NCBI GenBank assembly: GCA_946480915.1
Contig: CAMLLO010000006.1
Span: forward strand, 62,001-126,000
DNA length: 64,000 bases
Origin: an uncultured Sphingobacteriaceae bacterium
Lineage (GTDB): Bacteria > Bacteroidota > Bacteroidia > Sphingobacteriales > Sphingobacteriaceae
Direction: 5' to 3'
The position numbers were made by a program, and so were the translations under genes. The notes under the pieces are model-generated. The model was not told the origin of the DNA, searched no databases, and saw nothing but the letters and a program-made list of their open reading frames with translations. This document shows, piece by piece, positions 18,378 to 28,591 of this stretch (position 1 is its first letter; every line of letters begins with the position of its first letter).

Positions 18378-20645
18378 TTAGTTTTTTAACGGAACAGCTA
18401 CCGGTGTTGTTGTTGTTGGTTGAACGGTGCTCGAATCGGCATTGGTTTTCGGAGCATATGCATCACAATTTAAAACAGTACTGACACCGCCGGGCGGAGT
18501 TTCGAAATCTCCTTTGGTATATTTTAACTTCGGATCTGCATAAACCTTTTTCATATACAGTGCAAAAACCGGTAGGGCCGAGTTTGCTCCCTCCCCCTGA
18601 TCGGTCGAACTGAAATGGATCGCCCGATCTTCAGCTCCGGTCCACACACCTGTAACCAATTGCGGAGTAATTCCAATAAACCAGCCATCAGAGTTGTTTT
18701 GTGTAGTGCCCGTTTTACCGCCTATAGGGTTGTTCATATTGTACTTATAGCGTAATCTAACGCCGGTTCCGCTTCGTACTACCTCTTTTAACATATCTAC
18801 CATTACGTAGGCCACCTGCGGATTTAAAACTTCGCGAACCTGAGGCTTTTTCTCGTATAAAACAGTGCCATTCTTATCTTCGATACGCAACAGGTAAATG
18901 GGCTCGGTCCATACACCCTGGTTAACAAAAGTAGAATAGGCTCCTACCATGTCATAAACACTTGCGTCAAAAGTTCCCAAAGCCATTGAAGGAACGATAT
19001 CAGCTGTTTTAACCGGAATTCCCATATTTCTAATTAAGGTTCCAACCGCAGTTTCTCCCACCTGTTTCATAACATAAGCGGTGACCCAGTTTTCAGAATG
19101 GGCAAGAGCAGTTTTAAGCGTGAGATACCCTGGACGAGGATTGTGTGCCCGTGGGGTCCAATCACCAATAGTAACAGGTTCATTCAACACCTGGTAGCAG
19201 GGAGAATAACCTTCGTTAATTGCCACAGCATAAGTAAATGGCTTTGCGGTAGAGCCAACCTGGCGGGTTCCTTTTTTAACCTGATCATATTTAAAATGTT
19301 CAAAATTAATTCCGCCAACCCAAGCCCGCACGTATCCTGCATTTGGTCCGGTCGGCTCCATGGACATCATCGCGTTGCGTAATAGCAGTTTGTAATACTT
19401 TACAGAGTCGAGTGGAGTCATAACCGTATCTCTGTCGCCCTTCCATGTATATATTGACATTTTGGTAGGCGTTTTAAAGTTCTTTAATATATCTCCTTCG
19501 GTGAGACCTTCTTCCCGTAATTGCTGATATCTTTCCGAGCGTTTTATACCCTGCTCGAGCAAATGCTCGGCTTCTTTAAACTTAAAAGGATCTCTACTGC
19601 TCCATGATCTGTTAAACTGTCTTTGCAATTGGGCGATATACTCTCTTTGCGCCTCTTCAGCATAACGCTGCATACGAGAATCGAGCGTCGTGTAGATTTT
19701 TAAACCATCGCGGTCTAAATCATAGGGGGTATCATCTGCTTTTTTGATGTTCTGCTTTTCAAATATCTCCTGAATTTCTTTTTTCAGCACAGCTCTGAAA
19801 TAAGGTGCTAAACCTACAGTATGGTCAGCCGGATTAAATTTGAGGATTAGAGGTTTTTGCTGAAGCTCCTCAGCATCTGCAGCCGTTAAATACCCTGCTT
19901 TTTGCATATTCTCTAAAACGGTATTTCTTCTTGCTAAAGCTCGTTCCGGATTGCGGACAGGATTGTAAAGTGAGGGACCCTTCAGCATTCCAACGACCAC
20001 GGCGGCTTGCTCTGGACTAAGTTTATCAGGAGTGGTATTGAAAAATGTCCGGGCTGCCGACTTTATACCGTAACTGTTGTAAGCAAAATTAACGGTATTG
20101 AGGTACATGGTGATTATCTCCTCCTTTGTATATTGCCTCTCAAGCTTGATAGCAGTAATCCATTCCTGAAGTTTTTGAACAACTCGTTTAAGAAATACTT
20201 TCGAGCGGCCCTCTTCCGAAAACAGATTCAATGCCAGTTGTTGAGTGATGGTACTTGCACCTTGTTGTCTCCCGATAAGGTTATAAAAGATAATAGTAAA
20301 AGTTCGCTTAAAATCGATACCCGAATGACTGTAAAACCGGATATCTTCAGTGGCGATGAGCGCATTGATTACATTGGGTGATATTTCGTCATATCTTATA
20401 GACGATCGGTTTTGGGCAAAGTAGTTACCAATAACGACACCGTCGTCAGAGATGATGTCGGAAGAAAGATTGCTTTTAGGATTTTCCAGGTCCTTAAATG
20501 TAGGCAAGGCGCCAAAGATGCCCAGACCGATGCTAAAAAGAAGGATAATCGCAAAAGATATACACCCGATAACAATTTTCCAAAAAGTAACAGTGTAGCG
20601 GTTTACCTCTTGTTTTGTTAAAACTGTTGTCTTTTTATTCTGCAT
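18378..20645 (-). CDS. class A penicillin-binding protein (PBP1A type)
   Basis: A 755-residue bifunctional peptidoglycan synthase. It has one N-terminal membrane anchor (about residues 22-46) and a glycosyltransferase domain with catalytic Glu100 in ATEDIRFYSHSGID and GASTITQQL (129-137). The transpeptidase domain carries STAK (Ser465, Lys468), SEN (517-519) and KTGT (644-647). The C-terminal tail is Thr/Pro-rich. Its start lies 3 nt after the sprE stop, implying one transcript with that T9SS gene and uvrC. Confidence 0.94.
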   Translation of the reverse strand: MQNKKTTVLTKQEVNRYTVTFWKIVIGCISFAIILLFSIGLGIFGALPTFKDLENPKSNLSSDIISDDGVVIGNYFAQNRSSIRYDEISPNVINALIATEDIRFYSHSGIDFKRTFTIIFYNLIGRQQGASTITQQLALNLFSEEGRSKVFLKRVVQKLQEWITAIKLERQYTKEEIITMYLNTVNFAYNSYGIKSAARTFFNTTPDKLSPEQAAVVVGMLKGPSLYNPVRNPERALARRNTVLENMQKAGYLTAADAEELQQKPLILKFNPADHTVGLAPYFRAVLKKEIQEIFEKQNIKKADDTPYDLDRDGLKIYTTLDSRMQRYAEEAQREYIAQLQRQFNRSWSSRDPFKFKEAEHLLEQGIKRSERYQQLREEGLTEGDILKNFKTPTKMSIYTWKGDRDTVMTPLDSVKYYKLLLRNAMMSMEPTGPNAGYVRAWVGGINFEHFKYDQVKKGTRQVGSTAKPFTYAVAINEGYSPCYQVLNEPVTIGDWTPRAHNPRPGYLTLKTALAHSENWVTAYVMKQVGETAVGTLIRNMGIPVKTADIVPSMALGTFDASVYDMVGAYSTFVNQGVWTEPIYLLRIEDKNGTVLYEKKPQVREVLNPQVAYVMVDMLKEVVRSGTGVRLRYKYNMNNPIGGKTGTTQNNSDGWFIGITPQLVTGVWTGAEDRAIHFSSTDQGEGANSALPVFALYMKKVYADPKLKYTKGDFETPPGGVSTVLNCDAYAPKTNADSSTVQPTTTTPVAVPLKN

Positions 20646-20648
20646 ATG

Positions 20649-23435
20649 TTAATGACTATTCTTATAAAACTCAATATATGAATTGATAACCTCCCTGTTT
20701 ATCAATTTTTCAAGGCCATCTTTTGTAATCACGAAGGTACTATATTGTTCAACAGGAATCTTCATTATGTCTTTAAGGAGGGGTAAAATTGCGCTTTCAT
20801 AAGCCTTTACATCTTCAAATGTTTGAAAAACACCCACATAAATTAATTGATTTTCATTGTTGGGTTCGAGCAGCTGATGCTTTAATGATGATCCTGAGTA
20901 TTTAGATCTGTTAAACTGACCAATGCCAAACCTTGAGGAACTTAAATTATAACGGGGATCTGTAACATTAACTACAAAATAATAGTCAGCTGCACCTGGT
21001 AAGGTGAAAGGACTTTCCTTCACTTCTGCTGTTGGACTTTGTTCCGCTTTGGGTTGAACCGTAGCTTGTTGGGGGACTGAAGTTTGTGGTTTTTCTTCTT
21101 TCGAAATGGGCCTTGGTTTTTGCTCAGAGCTTGCCGGCGGTGCAACCGCTACAGGTGCTTGTTGTCCAGCGCTTGCTTGAGGGGTCGATTGTGTTGGTTC
21201 TTCATCAAAAAATGGGACGGTCGGATCATAGTCTACCAGTGCGGTAGGTCTGGAGATCATCTGCTCTCTATTAATTTTAATAAAATTTAAATGCTGTTTT
21301 ACTAGCGGAGTAATTAACAGGTCATTGGGGTACGTAGCTGCTAGCTGCTGAAGTACATTTTCAAAAGGAGTTAGTTTTTGCGTATGTCCCAAAGCCAAAC
21401 TATTAAGATAGGCTAACTGAGGCGATAACGTATTAGGGCCATAAGTTTGTTCGATCTTTTGAATTTCTGTTAAAACATCCTGGTATTTCCTATCCGTGTA
21501 AAGATCAAAGACTGCATTGTAGGCCTTTTGTAAAGCCATCTCTTTTTCGTCCGTCTCACGCGAATAATTCGGGTCTTGAATTGCCTTTGCAAACGGTGAA
21601 TTGGGATGTTTTGAAAGAATTAAATTCTTATAGTTATTAGATCTTTCTTTATTAATGGGTTCATACAATCTATAAAGATTATAATAAACAGGTAAGTTGT
21701 AACTGCTTTCCGGTATCCGCTTTAATAATTCTTCATACGTTTTAATAGCGATGTCTTCATCTTTTAGTTCCTCTTTGTAAAAGTTCGCAATATCGTAATA
21801 AGCTTCCGCGATTCTTTGTTCGGATTGCTTTAGTAAGGGCTCTGTCAAGGGGAGATTTTTAATATAATTTTGACGGATGGCATCCGCACTTTGACCTGTA
21901 CTGGTGGCAGCCAGTGATGCGCCGATAGGAGCGTCCGGATCCGCGGACATGCTAAGCGTAGCTTCCGCAGCTGTTTTTGCTGCACGTCTCCAATTATCTT
22001 CAAGACGTCTGTTTCCCCATTTTCGCTTAAAATCAGAAAACCCCTGACTTATGGCAGTCGAATTATTAAAATAAAACTTTCCTTCTGTTAGTTTTGGTGT
22101 TGTAGGGCCATCAATGCCAGCAATCAGGCCATTTGTGGCCTCTTGTTGATTAGATGCAAGAGCACGTTCTGTTTGCTGCCGTACTAGTTCTCCTATTCGT
22201 TCTTCTCTTTCGACTTCCGGCAATTTGGCTAAAGACTGCAAGGTGTCTTCTCTGGCAATAGTGTTGTAGCGGGCTGCCAGTAGTTCTAAGTTATTGCCTT
22301 TCTTTTTTATTAGTTCGTAGCCCGGATATTTAGGGGATAGAGTACTTAAAGTACTGTCATAATAGGCTTTTGCCTGCACGTAATCTGCATTGTCAAAGTA
22401 AATATCGGCAAGTTTTAAATAGCTCACGCCCTTTTGGTCCAGGTTAGTAGTACTCTTTCTTACAGATATATTATAATTTTTTATTGCCTCCGAAATTTCG
22501 TTGTTTTCAAAATGAATATTCCCAATATGGTAATAGATTTGATCGATAAAGTCCTTGTTCTTATCGTCCTTTAACAGGGATTTTAGTCGACTGATCCGGT
22601 CTGAATTAACGCCATTTTGTTCTTCTTCAATTCGTATCCTGTTAAGGTTAGCATTGAAGGCCATGTCGAAAGAAGCATTACTTTTTACAACTGCAGTGAA
22701 ATTTTCATAAGCATCTTCATATTGTTTAGCCTCTGTTTGCAGTTGGCCAAGAATATATCTCCATCTTATTCTATTGCTTTTTGACTTACTTGCATCAATC
22801 GCTTTTTGTAAAACCGGGATTGCTTCTTTTTCCCTGTTGGTAGTGATTAAAAGTTGAGCATAGGTGGCATACACATCTGACATGGTTTTTTCAGAAGTTT
22901 CAATATGCTTCAAAGCGGTATCGATTGCATTAGATGCTTCAGCAATATTATCCAGCTGCAGCAATGCCCTGGTCTTCCAAGTTAAAGATTCTTGCCGGGT
23001 ATCTTTTTCCAGAGGATAGTTATCATAAAGGTAGGTAAAATATTCGGAAGCATTAAAAAAATTCGATTTTAGGTAATTTGATTTAGCGACAAGCAAATAA
23101 GCATCATCAACATAGTTACTATGAAGCTTTTCATTAATGATTGAATTTGCTTTTTTAATTATCGAGTCCAGATTTGTAGTTTGTGATGCAGAAATAGCTT
23201 CTGAAGGCTCTTTATAAATTGTTAAGAGCTGGCTATAATTATCGATATAGGCTTTTTCAATGTTTTCAGCACTCTCATCTAATAAGAGATTTGCATTGTA
23301 TATAATATTATACCTGGCTGTCAGGTTTTGCATTCCTCTGCTGGTAACCGAATCTTTGGGACTCATGCAACCAGTATATATGAATATTGAACTGAAAACA
23401 GAGAGAACGGACAGGAATTGAAAATTAGATTTCAA
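20649..23435 (-). CDS. sprE: T9SS-associated TPR lipoprotein PorW/SprE
   Basis: A 928-residue lipoprotein needed for type IX secretion and gliding in relatives. The TTG at 23435 is chosen because it begins the signal peptide ending YTGC (Cys23); the next Met lies after it. A run TARYNIIYNANLLLDES follows, then tetratricopeptide-like helical repeats through about residue 420. The family-specific FYFNNSTAISQGFSDFKRKWGNRRLEDNWRR comes next, further repeats after that, a Pro/Gln-rich linker, and a conserved C-terminal domain (about 825-928). PorW/SprE is thought to link the motor to the translocon, so this locus complements gldKLMN, which is convergent. Confidence 0.88.
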   Translation of the reverse strand: MKSNFQFLSVLSVFSSIFIYTGCMSPKDSVTSRGMQNLTARYNIIYNANLLLDESAENIEKAYIDNYSQLLTIYKEPSEAISASQTTNLDSIIKKANSIINEKLHSNYVDDAYLLVAKSNYLKSNFFNASEYFTYLYDNYPLEKDTRQESLTWKTRALLQLDNIAEASNAIDTALKHIETSEKTMSDVYATYAQLLITTNREKEAIPVLQKAIDASKSKSNRIRWRYILGQLQTEAKQYEDAYENFTAVVKSNASFDMAFNANLNRIRIEEEQNGVNSDRISRLKSLLKDDKNKDFIDQIYYHIGNIHFENNEISEAIKNYNISVRKSTTNLDQKGVSYLKLADIYFDNADYVQAKAYYDSTLSTLSPKYPGYELIKKKGNNLELLAARYNTIAREDTLQSLAKLPEVEREERIGELVRQQTERALASNQQEATNGLIAGIDGPTTPKLTEGKFYFNNSTAISQGFSDFKRKWGNRRLEDNWRRAAKTAAEATLSMSADPDAPIGASLAATSTGQSADAIRQNYIKNLPLTEPLLKQSEQRIAEAYYDIANFYKEELKDEDIAIKTYEELLKRIPESSYNLPVYYNLYRLYEPINKERSNNYKNLILSKHPNSPFAKAIQDPNYSRETDEKEMALQKAYNAVFDLYTDRKYQDVLTEIQKIEQTYGPNTLSPQLAYLNSLALGHTQKLTPFENVLQQLAATYPNDLLITPLVKQHLNFIKINREQMISRPTALVDYDPTVPFFDEEPTQSTPQASAGQQAPVAVAPPASSEQKPRPISKEEKPQTSVPQQATVQPKAEQSPTAEVKESPFTLPGAADYYFVVNVTDPRYNLSSSRFGIGQFNRSKYSGSSLKHQLLEPNNENQLIYVGVFQTFEDVKAYESAILPLLKDIMKIPVEQYSTFVITKDGLEKLINREVINSYIEFYKNSH

Positions 23436-23551
23436 GGCTGAATATGATTTGACTTAATACATTAACAAGCTCTTTGCCAAAATATTTTGTTCCGGTTAGC
23501 TTATATTTTTATGATAACAATCTTTCAAAGATAAACTATTGGTTCATTTTT

Positions 23552-25186
23552 TCAGGAAGTTTCGGTTTTTACGAATTTGAACTCTTCACCATCAAAAAGA
23601 CCCAGGTCGCTCAGTTTTAATGAGGGAATAACAAGCAGGGCCATAAAAGATAAAGTCATGAATGGGGAGGATAGCGTCGACCCCATTTTCTTTGCTAAAA
23701 GATCCAGTTCTGTGTATAGTTCTGCAATATCGTAAGCATCTTCGGCTGACATAATTCCGCCGACTGGCAGAGCTAATACTTTTGAATTGACTGATGAGAC
23801 CGCCGAAATGCCACCCTTGCAGGCTACAATAGCATTAACTGCCCCCACTAAGAATTCATCGCTTGTTCCCACTGCTATGATGTTGTGCGAGTCGTGCGCA
23901 ATGGATGAAGCGATTGCGCCATCTTTCAAGCCAAAGTTTTTTATAAACGCAATTGCCGGCGGCGCATTTTTATAACGATTTTTTACGATGATCTTTAAAA
24001 TATCTTGTTCAGGATTTGATTCGATAAAGCCATCTTTAGCAAATGCTTCAGCCACGATTCTGTTAGTGATAAGCTGCCCGTCTAATGCTTCAATTACGGT
24101 AATTTTTTGACCCGACGCGCTAATTTTGATGTCGGCAGCAGTTATCGCAGAACAATCGAAATTATTTATTGCGGCAACTTTTACAGAATCAATGTTCGAC
24201 CTGCTTTTAGCTGCCACCAAGTTTCCATTTATATAGGTTTCTTTTATTTTGAAGTTTTTTAGATTGTCAGTGATGATAAAATCTGCAAAGTCTCCGGTAC
24301 GAAGTAGTCCCACATCAAGAGAATAATGGGTTACCGGATTGACGCAGGCTGCTTTAAGTACTTTGAAAACGTCTATCCCTTTTTCCACCGCCCTTTTAAC
24401 CAGTTCGTTGATATGGCCAAGCAGCAAACTGTCTGGATGTTTATCATCAGAGCAAAACATAATCTGACCTTCAAAATCATGCAAAAGATCAATTAGCGCG
24501 TCGAAGTTTTTGGCGGCGCTTCCTTCACGGATGAGGATTTTCATGCCGAGATTTAATTTGTCTAGAGCCTCTTCTTTCGTAAAGCATTCGTGATCCGTAC
24601 TTATTCCTGCGTCTATATATTGTTTAGCTTTTTCGCCGGTTAAGCCCGGTGCGTGCCCATCGATAGGTTTATTGTATTTTTTTGCAATCTTAATTTTTTC
24701 ATAAACCAGCGGATCTTTGAACAATACTCCGGGCCAGTTCATCATTTCGGCCAGGTATTTTACTTTATCTGATTTTAAAAGCTCATCAATTTCCTTTATC
24801 GAAATTTCTGCGCCTGCAGTTTCGAATACCGTTGCCGGTACGCAGGATGGTGCTCCAAAATAGAACTTAAGCGGAACCTGTTCTCCGTTTTCAATCATGA
24901 ATTTTACACCTTCGATGCCGCAAACATTGGCAATTTCGTGAGGGTCGGAAACTGTAGCAACTGTACCATGAACTACCGCTAGACGGGCGAATTCTGAGGG
25001 AACGAGCATCGAACTTTCGATATGCACATGCGCATCAATGAATCCTGGCATGATGTATTGATTGTCGGCTTCGGTCGTCTCTTCTATTTTCTGAATGCGG
25101 CCGTTGAGTATGAAAATTTTACCAGGATAAACCCGCTTGTTGAAAATATCCACTATCTGGCCGCTAACCAGCATTTTTTCGATCAT
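23552..25186 (-). CDS. ade: adenine deaminase
   Basis: A 544-residue amidohydrolase converting adenine to hypoxanthine and ammonia. The ATG at 25186 fits the family start ([22 protein letters not shown]). Upstream in-frame codons at 25231 and 25273 would add residues overlapping the atpZ promoter region. Metal-binding motif [13 protein letters not shown] and [18 protein letters not shown] are intact, as are [20 protein letters not shown] and CSDDKHPD. The C-terminal domain shows SIAHDSHNI, typical of Ade. It is divergent from the ATP synthase operon. Confidence 0.94.
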   Translation of the reverse strand: MIEKMLVSGQIVDIFNKRVYPGKIFILNGRIQKIEETTEADNQYIMPGFIDAHVHIESSMLVPSEFARLAVVHGTVATVSDPHEIANVCGIEGVKFMIENGEQVPLKFYFGAPSCVPATVFETAGAEISIKEIDELLKSDKVKYLAEMMNWPGVLFKDPLVYEKIKIAKKYNKPIDGHAPGLTGEKAKQYIDAGISTDHECFTKEEALDKLNLGMKILIREGSAAKNFDALIDLLHDFEGQIMFCSDDKHPDSLLLGHINELVKRAVEKGIDVFKVLKAACVNPVTHYSLDVGLLRTGDFADFIITDNLKNFKIKETYINGNLVAAKSRSNIDSVKVAAINNFDCSAITAADIKISASGQKITVIEALDGQLITNRIVAEAFAKDGFIESNPEQDILKIIVKNRYKNAPPAIAFIKNFGLKDGAIASSIAHDSHNIIAVGTSDEFLVGAVNAIVACKGGISAVSSVNSKVLALPVGGIMSAEDAYDIAELYTELDLLAKKMGSTLSSPFMTLSFMALLVIPSLKLSDLGLFDGEEFKFVKTETS

Positions 25187-25239
25187 AGATGTTTGATTTG
25201 TGAACCTTAAAACATGGGTGACTAAGTTCATAAAAGTAG

Positions 25240-25247
25240 TACTTTTG
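25240..25247 (+). promoter_or_regulatory. -7 promoter element of the ATP synthase operon
   Basis: TACTTTTG is a full match to TANNTTTG and sits 21 nt before the first gene. No good TTTG lies at the expected -33 distance, so the promoter would rest on the -7 box. Confidence 0.45.
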
Positions 25248-25267
25248 CAAATAATTAAACGCACGTT

Positions 25268-25510
25268 ATGCAAGAAGATGAAAGTGAAAAGCCTGTTGAG
25301 AAACGCAAACGCCTGTTAAATAGCTATGCTCAATACTCGGCTATGGGCTTCCAAATGTTTGTGATAATTGGAGCTTTTACTTATGCCGGATACAAAATTG
25401 ATGAAAAACGGCAAGCTAAAACGCCTTTGGCGACTGCATTTTTAAGTTTAGCCGGTGTTTTTATTGCCTTATATATTATTGTTCGCTCCATTAAAAAAAT
25501 GAAATCTTGA
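25268..25510 (+). CDS. AtpZ/AtpI-family protein
   Basis: An 80-residue protein with two membrane helices ([26 protein letters not shown] and [22 protein letters not shown]), the AtpZ hairpin layout with 'G...G.W.D' variants between the helices. Members are encoded at the head of F-type ATP synthase operons and are proposed to help assembly or ion transport. Its stop overlaps the next start (TTGA). Confidence 0.82.
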   Translation: MQEDESEKPVEKRKRLLNSYAQYSAMGFQMFVIIGAFTYAGYKIDEKRQAKTPLATAFLSLAGVFIALYIIVRSIKKMKS

Positions 25511-25896
25511 GTTTACGCAACTTTTTTTTAATCCTGTTTTCTATTGCTGCTGTTTTGGGATTGACAGCAGGGCTAATCGAGGCAAAAAATCCTGCTGATG
25601 TAATTTTAATTCCGAAGTTTTGGGTGGTATTTGGATTTCTTTTGATAATCACAGTTATCGCCTATGTGGTATCTGTCGCCGGCATTAAAAACGGGGGGGA
25701 AAACTCAATATTTGTAATCATGGGCGTAGCTACCTTAAAGTTACTATTGTGCCTGGGTTTAGTGCTGGTTTATTCGTTGAAATTCAAGGTGAATGCTGTG
25801 GTTTTTGCCGTCGAGTTTTTTTCTTTATATTTCTCATTTACGTCCTTTGAAGTTTATGCATTGTTGTGTAACTTGCGCCACCAAAATAAAACGTAA
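25507..25896 (+). CDS. four-helix membrane protein in the ATP synthase operon
   Basis: A 129-residue protein starting with TTG 4 nt inside the previous gene. Four hydrophobic segments (about residues 5-23, 34-56, 65-86, 92-118) with short loops fill the sequence. Position and topology are like AtpI-type ATP synthase assembly proteins, but sequence identity cannot be judged here. Translational coupling to atpZ and the position 14 nt before atpB support a role in F0 assembly. Confidence 0.6.
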   Translation: MSLRNFFLILFSIAAVLGLTAGLIEAKNPADVILIPKFWVVFGFLLIITVIAYVVSVAGIKNGGENSIFVIMGVATLKLLLCLGLVLVYSLKFKVNAVVFAVEFFSLYFSFTSFEVYALLCNLRHQNKT

Positions 25897-25910
25897 AAAA
25901 CTTGTAATAA

Positions 25911-27056
25911 ATGTCGTTTACCCACATTTTGAATTCAAAAAAAATTAGATTCAGCGCTGCATTCGCACTTTTTTTAGTTTTTATTAGTTTGCAGACAGTA
26001 TCAAAAGCTCAACATCCTGAGCCAAAAGAGTTAGCTGATACTACTTTTTCATCAAGTGTAGAAAGCGATGCTCATATTCCTGGAGTTGAACACACGAAAG
26101 GCAAAGGCGAGCAAGAAAAATTTGATCCTACTGCAGCGATCATGGAACACATTGCTGATTCTCACTATTGGCACCTTTGGGGGCATACTTCATTGCCTCT
26201 TCCAGTTATACTGCTCACTGATAAAGGGACTGAAGTTTTTTCATCTTCAAACTTTCATCATGGCGAAGAAGCTTATGCCGGTAAGTACTATACCTATAAG
26301 CTAATTGAGGATAAAATTTTTGCCGTTAATGGTGCCGGAGAAATTGATAAGGAGAGCTCTTCTCATATATACGATTTCTCTATAACTAAAAACGTAGCCG
26401 CAATCTGGTTGGCTGTTATTTTATTGATTTTAATTTTCACATCAGTTTCCAGGGCATACAAACGACGCGAAGGCATGGCACCTAAAGGGTTTCAATCATT
26501 TATTGAGCCCATTATCCTTTTTGTTCGTGATGAAATTGCGAAGCCGAATATTGGTTATAAATACGCCAAGTTTATGCCTCTGTTGTTAACCATGTTCTTC
26601 TTTATATGGATTAACAACTTGCTAGGTCTGTTTCCGTTGTTCCCGGGTGGAGCTAACGTTACCGGTAATATCTTCATGACTTTTGTGCTTGCATTTATTA
26701 CTTTGATCGTTACTAATTTAAACGGAAACAAGTATTACTGGAAACACATTCTATTGCCGGATGTGCCATGGTGGTTATATCCGATCATGATTCCGGTAGA
26801 AATTATCGGAGTTATTTCTAAGCCTTTCGCATTGATGATTCGTTTATATGCGAACATTTCTGCAGGACACATCATTGTACTGAGTTTAATTGCCTTGATT
26901 TTTATATTCAAATCTCTGGCCATTGCACCGGTTTCTGTTGCTTTCGTTTTATTCATGGATGTTCTGGAGCTTTTAGTAGCATTTCTTCAGGCGTTTATTT
27001 TTACCATGCTTACCGCTTTGTTTATTGGAACTGCGGTTGATGAGCATGCACATTAG
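25911..27056 (+). CDS. atpB: ATP synthase F0 subunit a
   Basis: A 381-residue membrane subunit that forms the proton half-channels against the c-ring. The N-terminus is long for the family, with a signal-like segment and a His-rich periplasmic region (about residues 1-150), as is usual in Bacteroidota. The core has NNLLGLFPLFPGGANVTGNI and the essential Arg in LMIRLYANISAGHII, followed by a final helix pair. It is third in the operon. Confidence 0.94.
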   Translation: MSFTHILNSKKIRFSAAFALFLVFISLQTVSKAQHPEPKELADTTFSSSVESDAHIPGVEHTKGKGEQEKFDPTAAIMEHIADSHYWHLWGHTSLPLPVILLTDKGTEVFSSSNFHHGEEAYAGKYYTYKLIEDKIFAVNGAGEIDKESSSHIYDFSITKNVAAIWLAVILLILIFTSVSRAYKRREGMAPKGFQSFIEPIILFVRDEIAKPNIGYKYAKFMPLLLTMFFFIWINNLLGLFPLFPGGANVTGNIFMTFVLAFITLIVTNLNGNKYYWKHILLPDVPWWLYPIMIPVEIIGVISKPFALMIRLYANISAGHIIVLSLIALIFIFKSLAIAPVSVAFVLFMDVLELLVAFLQAFIFTMLTALFIGTAVDEHAH

Positions 27057-27086
27057 AATCATTTTTTTAACAACTATATAAATTAA

Positions 27087-27308
<222 letters not shown>

Positions 27309-27331
27309 TACACTCGATAAGAAGATTAAGA

Positions 27332-27375
27332 GCCGGAGGATTAACGGTTGGTTGTTGTCCGGCTTTTTATTTTTG
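27332..27375 (+). terminator. terminator-like hairpin between atpE and atpF
   Basis: AGCCGGA (27332-27338) and TCCGGCT (27359-27365) form a 7-bp stem with a 20-nt loop, followed by a T-rich run (TTTTTATTTTT). It lies inside the operon, so partial termination or 3'-end protection that keeps atpE mRNA high is more likely than full termination. Confidence 0.7.
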
Positions 27376-27395
27376 AAGGTAAAAAGAGATAAAAA

Positions 27396-27905
27396 ATGGA
27401 AGAACTATTTGAAGGCATATTAAATCATCATCTTGGATTTGTAGTTTGGGCGACGGTTGCGTTTTTGCTTCTTTTAATTTTATTAAAGAAGTTTGCCTGG
27501 GCTCCAATATTAGGGGCCATTACTGACCGCGAGCGGTCTATTGAGAACGCGCTTGAGTCTGCTCAAAAAGCTAAAGAAGAGATGGCCCGTTTAACTAGCG
27601 AGAATGAATCTTTGTTGAAACAAGCTCGTGCGGAACGTGACCTGATATTAAAAGAGGCTAAAGAACTTAAAGATAAAATTGTTGGCGAAGCCAAGACGAT
27701 TGCGCAAATAGAAGGTGCAAAAATGCTTGAAAAAGCTCAACATGAAATTGAGACTCAAAAAGCTGCAGCTATTTTTGAAATAAAAGGTCAGGTTGCTGCA
27801 CTTTCTATCGAGATCGCTGAAAAAGTTTTACGCCATCAGTTAGAAGATAAAAGTAAACAGGAAGCCTTAGTTTCTGACTTGCTTAAAGAAGTGGAATTGA
27901 ATTAG
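27396..27905 (+). CDS. atpF: ATP synthase F0 subunit b
   Basis: A 169-residue stator subunit with one N-terminal membrane helix (FVVWATVAFLLLLILLKKFAW). A long, highly charged helix follows (RERSIENALESAQKAKEEMARLTSENESLLKQARAERD onward), ending in a delta-binding region. Length is normal. The stop is followed at once by a heptad-repeat gap before atpH. Confidence 0.93.
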   Translation: MEELFEGILNHHLGFVVWATVAFLLLLILLKKFAWAPILGAITDRERSIENALESAQKAKEEMARLTSENESLLKQARAERDLILKEAKELKDKIVGEAKTIAQIEGAKMLEKAQHEIETQKAAAIFEIKGQVAALSIEIAEKVLRHQLEDKSKQEALVSDLLKEVELN

Positions 27906-27912
27906 TTTTCTT

Positions 27913-27986
27913 AGTACGAAGTATCAAGTACGAAGATCAGGTACTAAATACTTAATACTAGATACTTCTAGATACTTAATACTTAT
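27913..27986 (+). repeat. 7-nt period repeat tract, atpF-atpH gap
   Basis: The 5' arm (27913-27940) reads as heptads AGTACGA, AGTATCA, AGTACGA, AGATCAG. The 3' arm (27942-27986) reads TACTAAA, TACTTAA, TACTAGA, TACTTCT, (AGA), TACTTAA, TACTTAT. The arms are roughly complementary (AGTA against TACT), so the RNA can form a long imperfect hairpin between the atpF stop and the atpH start at 27997. Confidence 0.85.
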
Positions 27987-27996
27987 AAAGAATAGG

Positions 27997-28542
27997 ATGT
28001 CTGAAATACAAGTAGCATCGCGGTACGCAAAATCACTAATCGACCTTGCCGAGGAGCAAGATTCGTTGGAAGCCATTAAAGCCGATATCGAGTCGTTTGT
28101 TAGTGTGATGCGTCAAAATTCACAGTTGCAGGCAGTTTTACAGAACCCCATAATTGGTACTGATAAAAAAATTGCTATACTTAATCAACTGTTCGGAAGC
28201 AGTTTTCATAAAGTTATTATAGCTTTCTTCAAAATTGTTGTGTCAAAAGGTCGTGCTGAGGTTCTTTACGCAACGGCGAAAGAGTTTTTGAATGAATACA
28301 ACAACCGTAAGGATATAATCCACGCTGTGGTAACGTCTGCCGCACCTCTTACTGAGGAACAAAAGAATCAAATATCGACACTTGTAATTGAAGCTACAAA
28401 AGCCCAGGTGGTGCTTGAAACTTTAGTTGATCCGGATTTAATAGGCGGATTTGTATTGAAGGTAGGCGATAAACAGGTGGATACCAGTATAGCTACCAGC
28501 TTGAATAAGCTGAAGAAAGAGTTTTCGAAAAGAATATTTTAG
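27997..28542 (+). CDS. atpH: ATP synthase F1 subunit delta
   Basis: A 181-residue stator subunit. The opening SEIQVASRYAKSLIDLAEEQ and the C-terminal DLIGGFVLKVGDKQVDTSIATSLNKLKKEF are the two conserved ends of OSCP/delta. It connects F1 to the b-subunit stalk. It is flanked on both sides by non-coding structured sequence (heptad tract before, REP-like element after), unlike the tight spacing at the head of the operon. Confidence 0.94.
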   Translation: MSEIQVASRYAKSLIDLAEEQDSLEAIKADIESFVSVMRQNSQLQAVLQNPIIGTDKKIAILNQLFGSSFHKVIIAFFKIVVSKGRAEVLYATAKEFLNEYNNRKDIIHAVVTSAAPLTEEQKNQISTLVIEATKAQVVLETLVDPDLIGGFVLKVGDKQVDTSIATSLNKLKKEFSKRIF

Positions 28543-28591
28543 TACCATTGATGCTAAGATAACAAAAGGGAGATAGACCCTGAAATCTAAA

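Noticed and set aside
25187..25273. Longer adenine deaminase start
   Set aside because: It overlaps the likely atpZ promoter and start; the family N-terminus fits the ATG at 25186.
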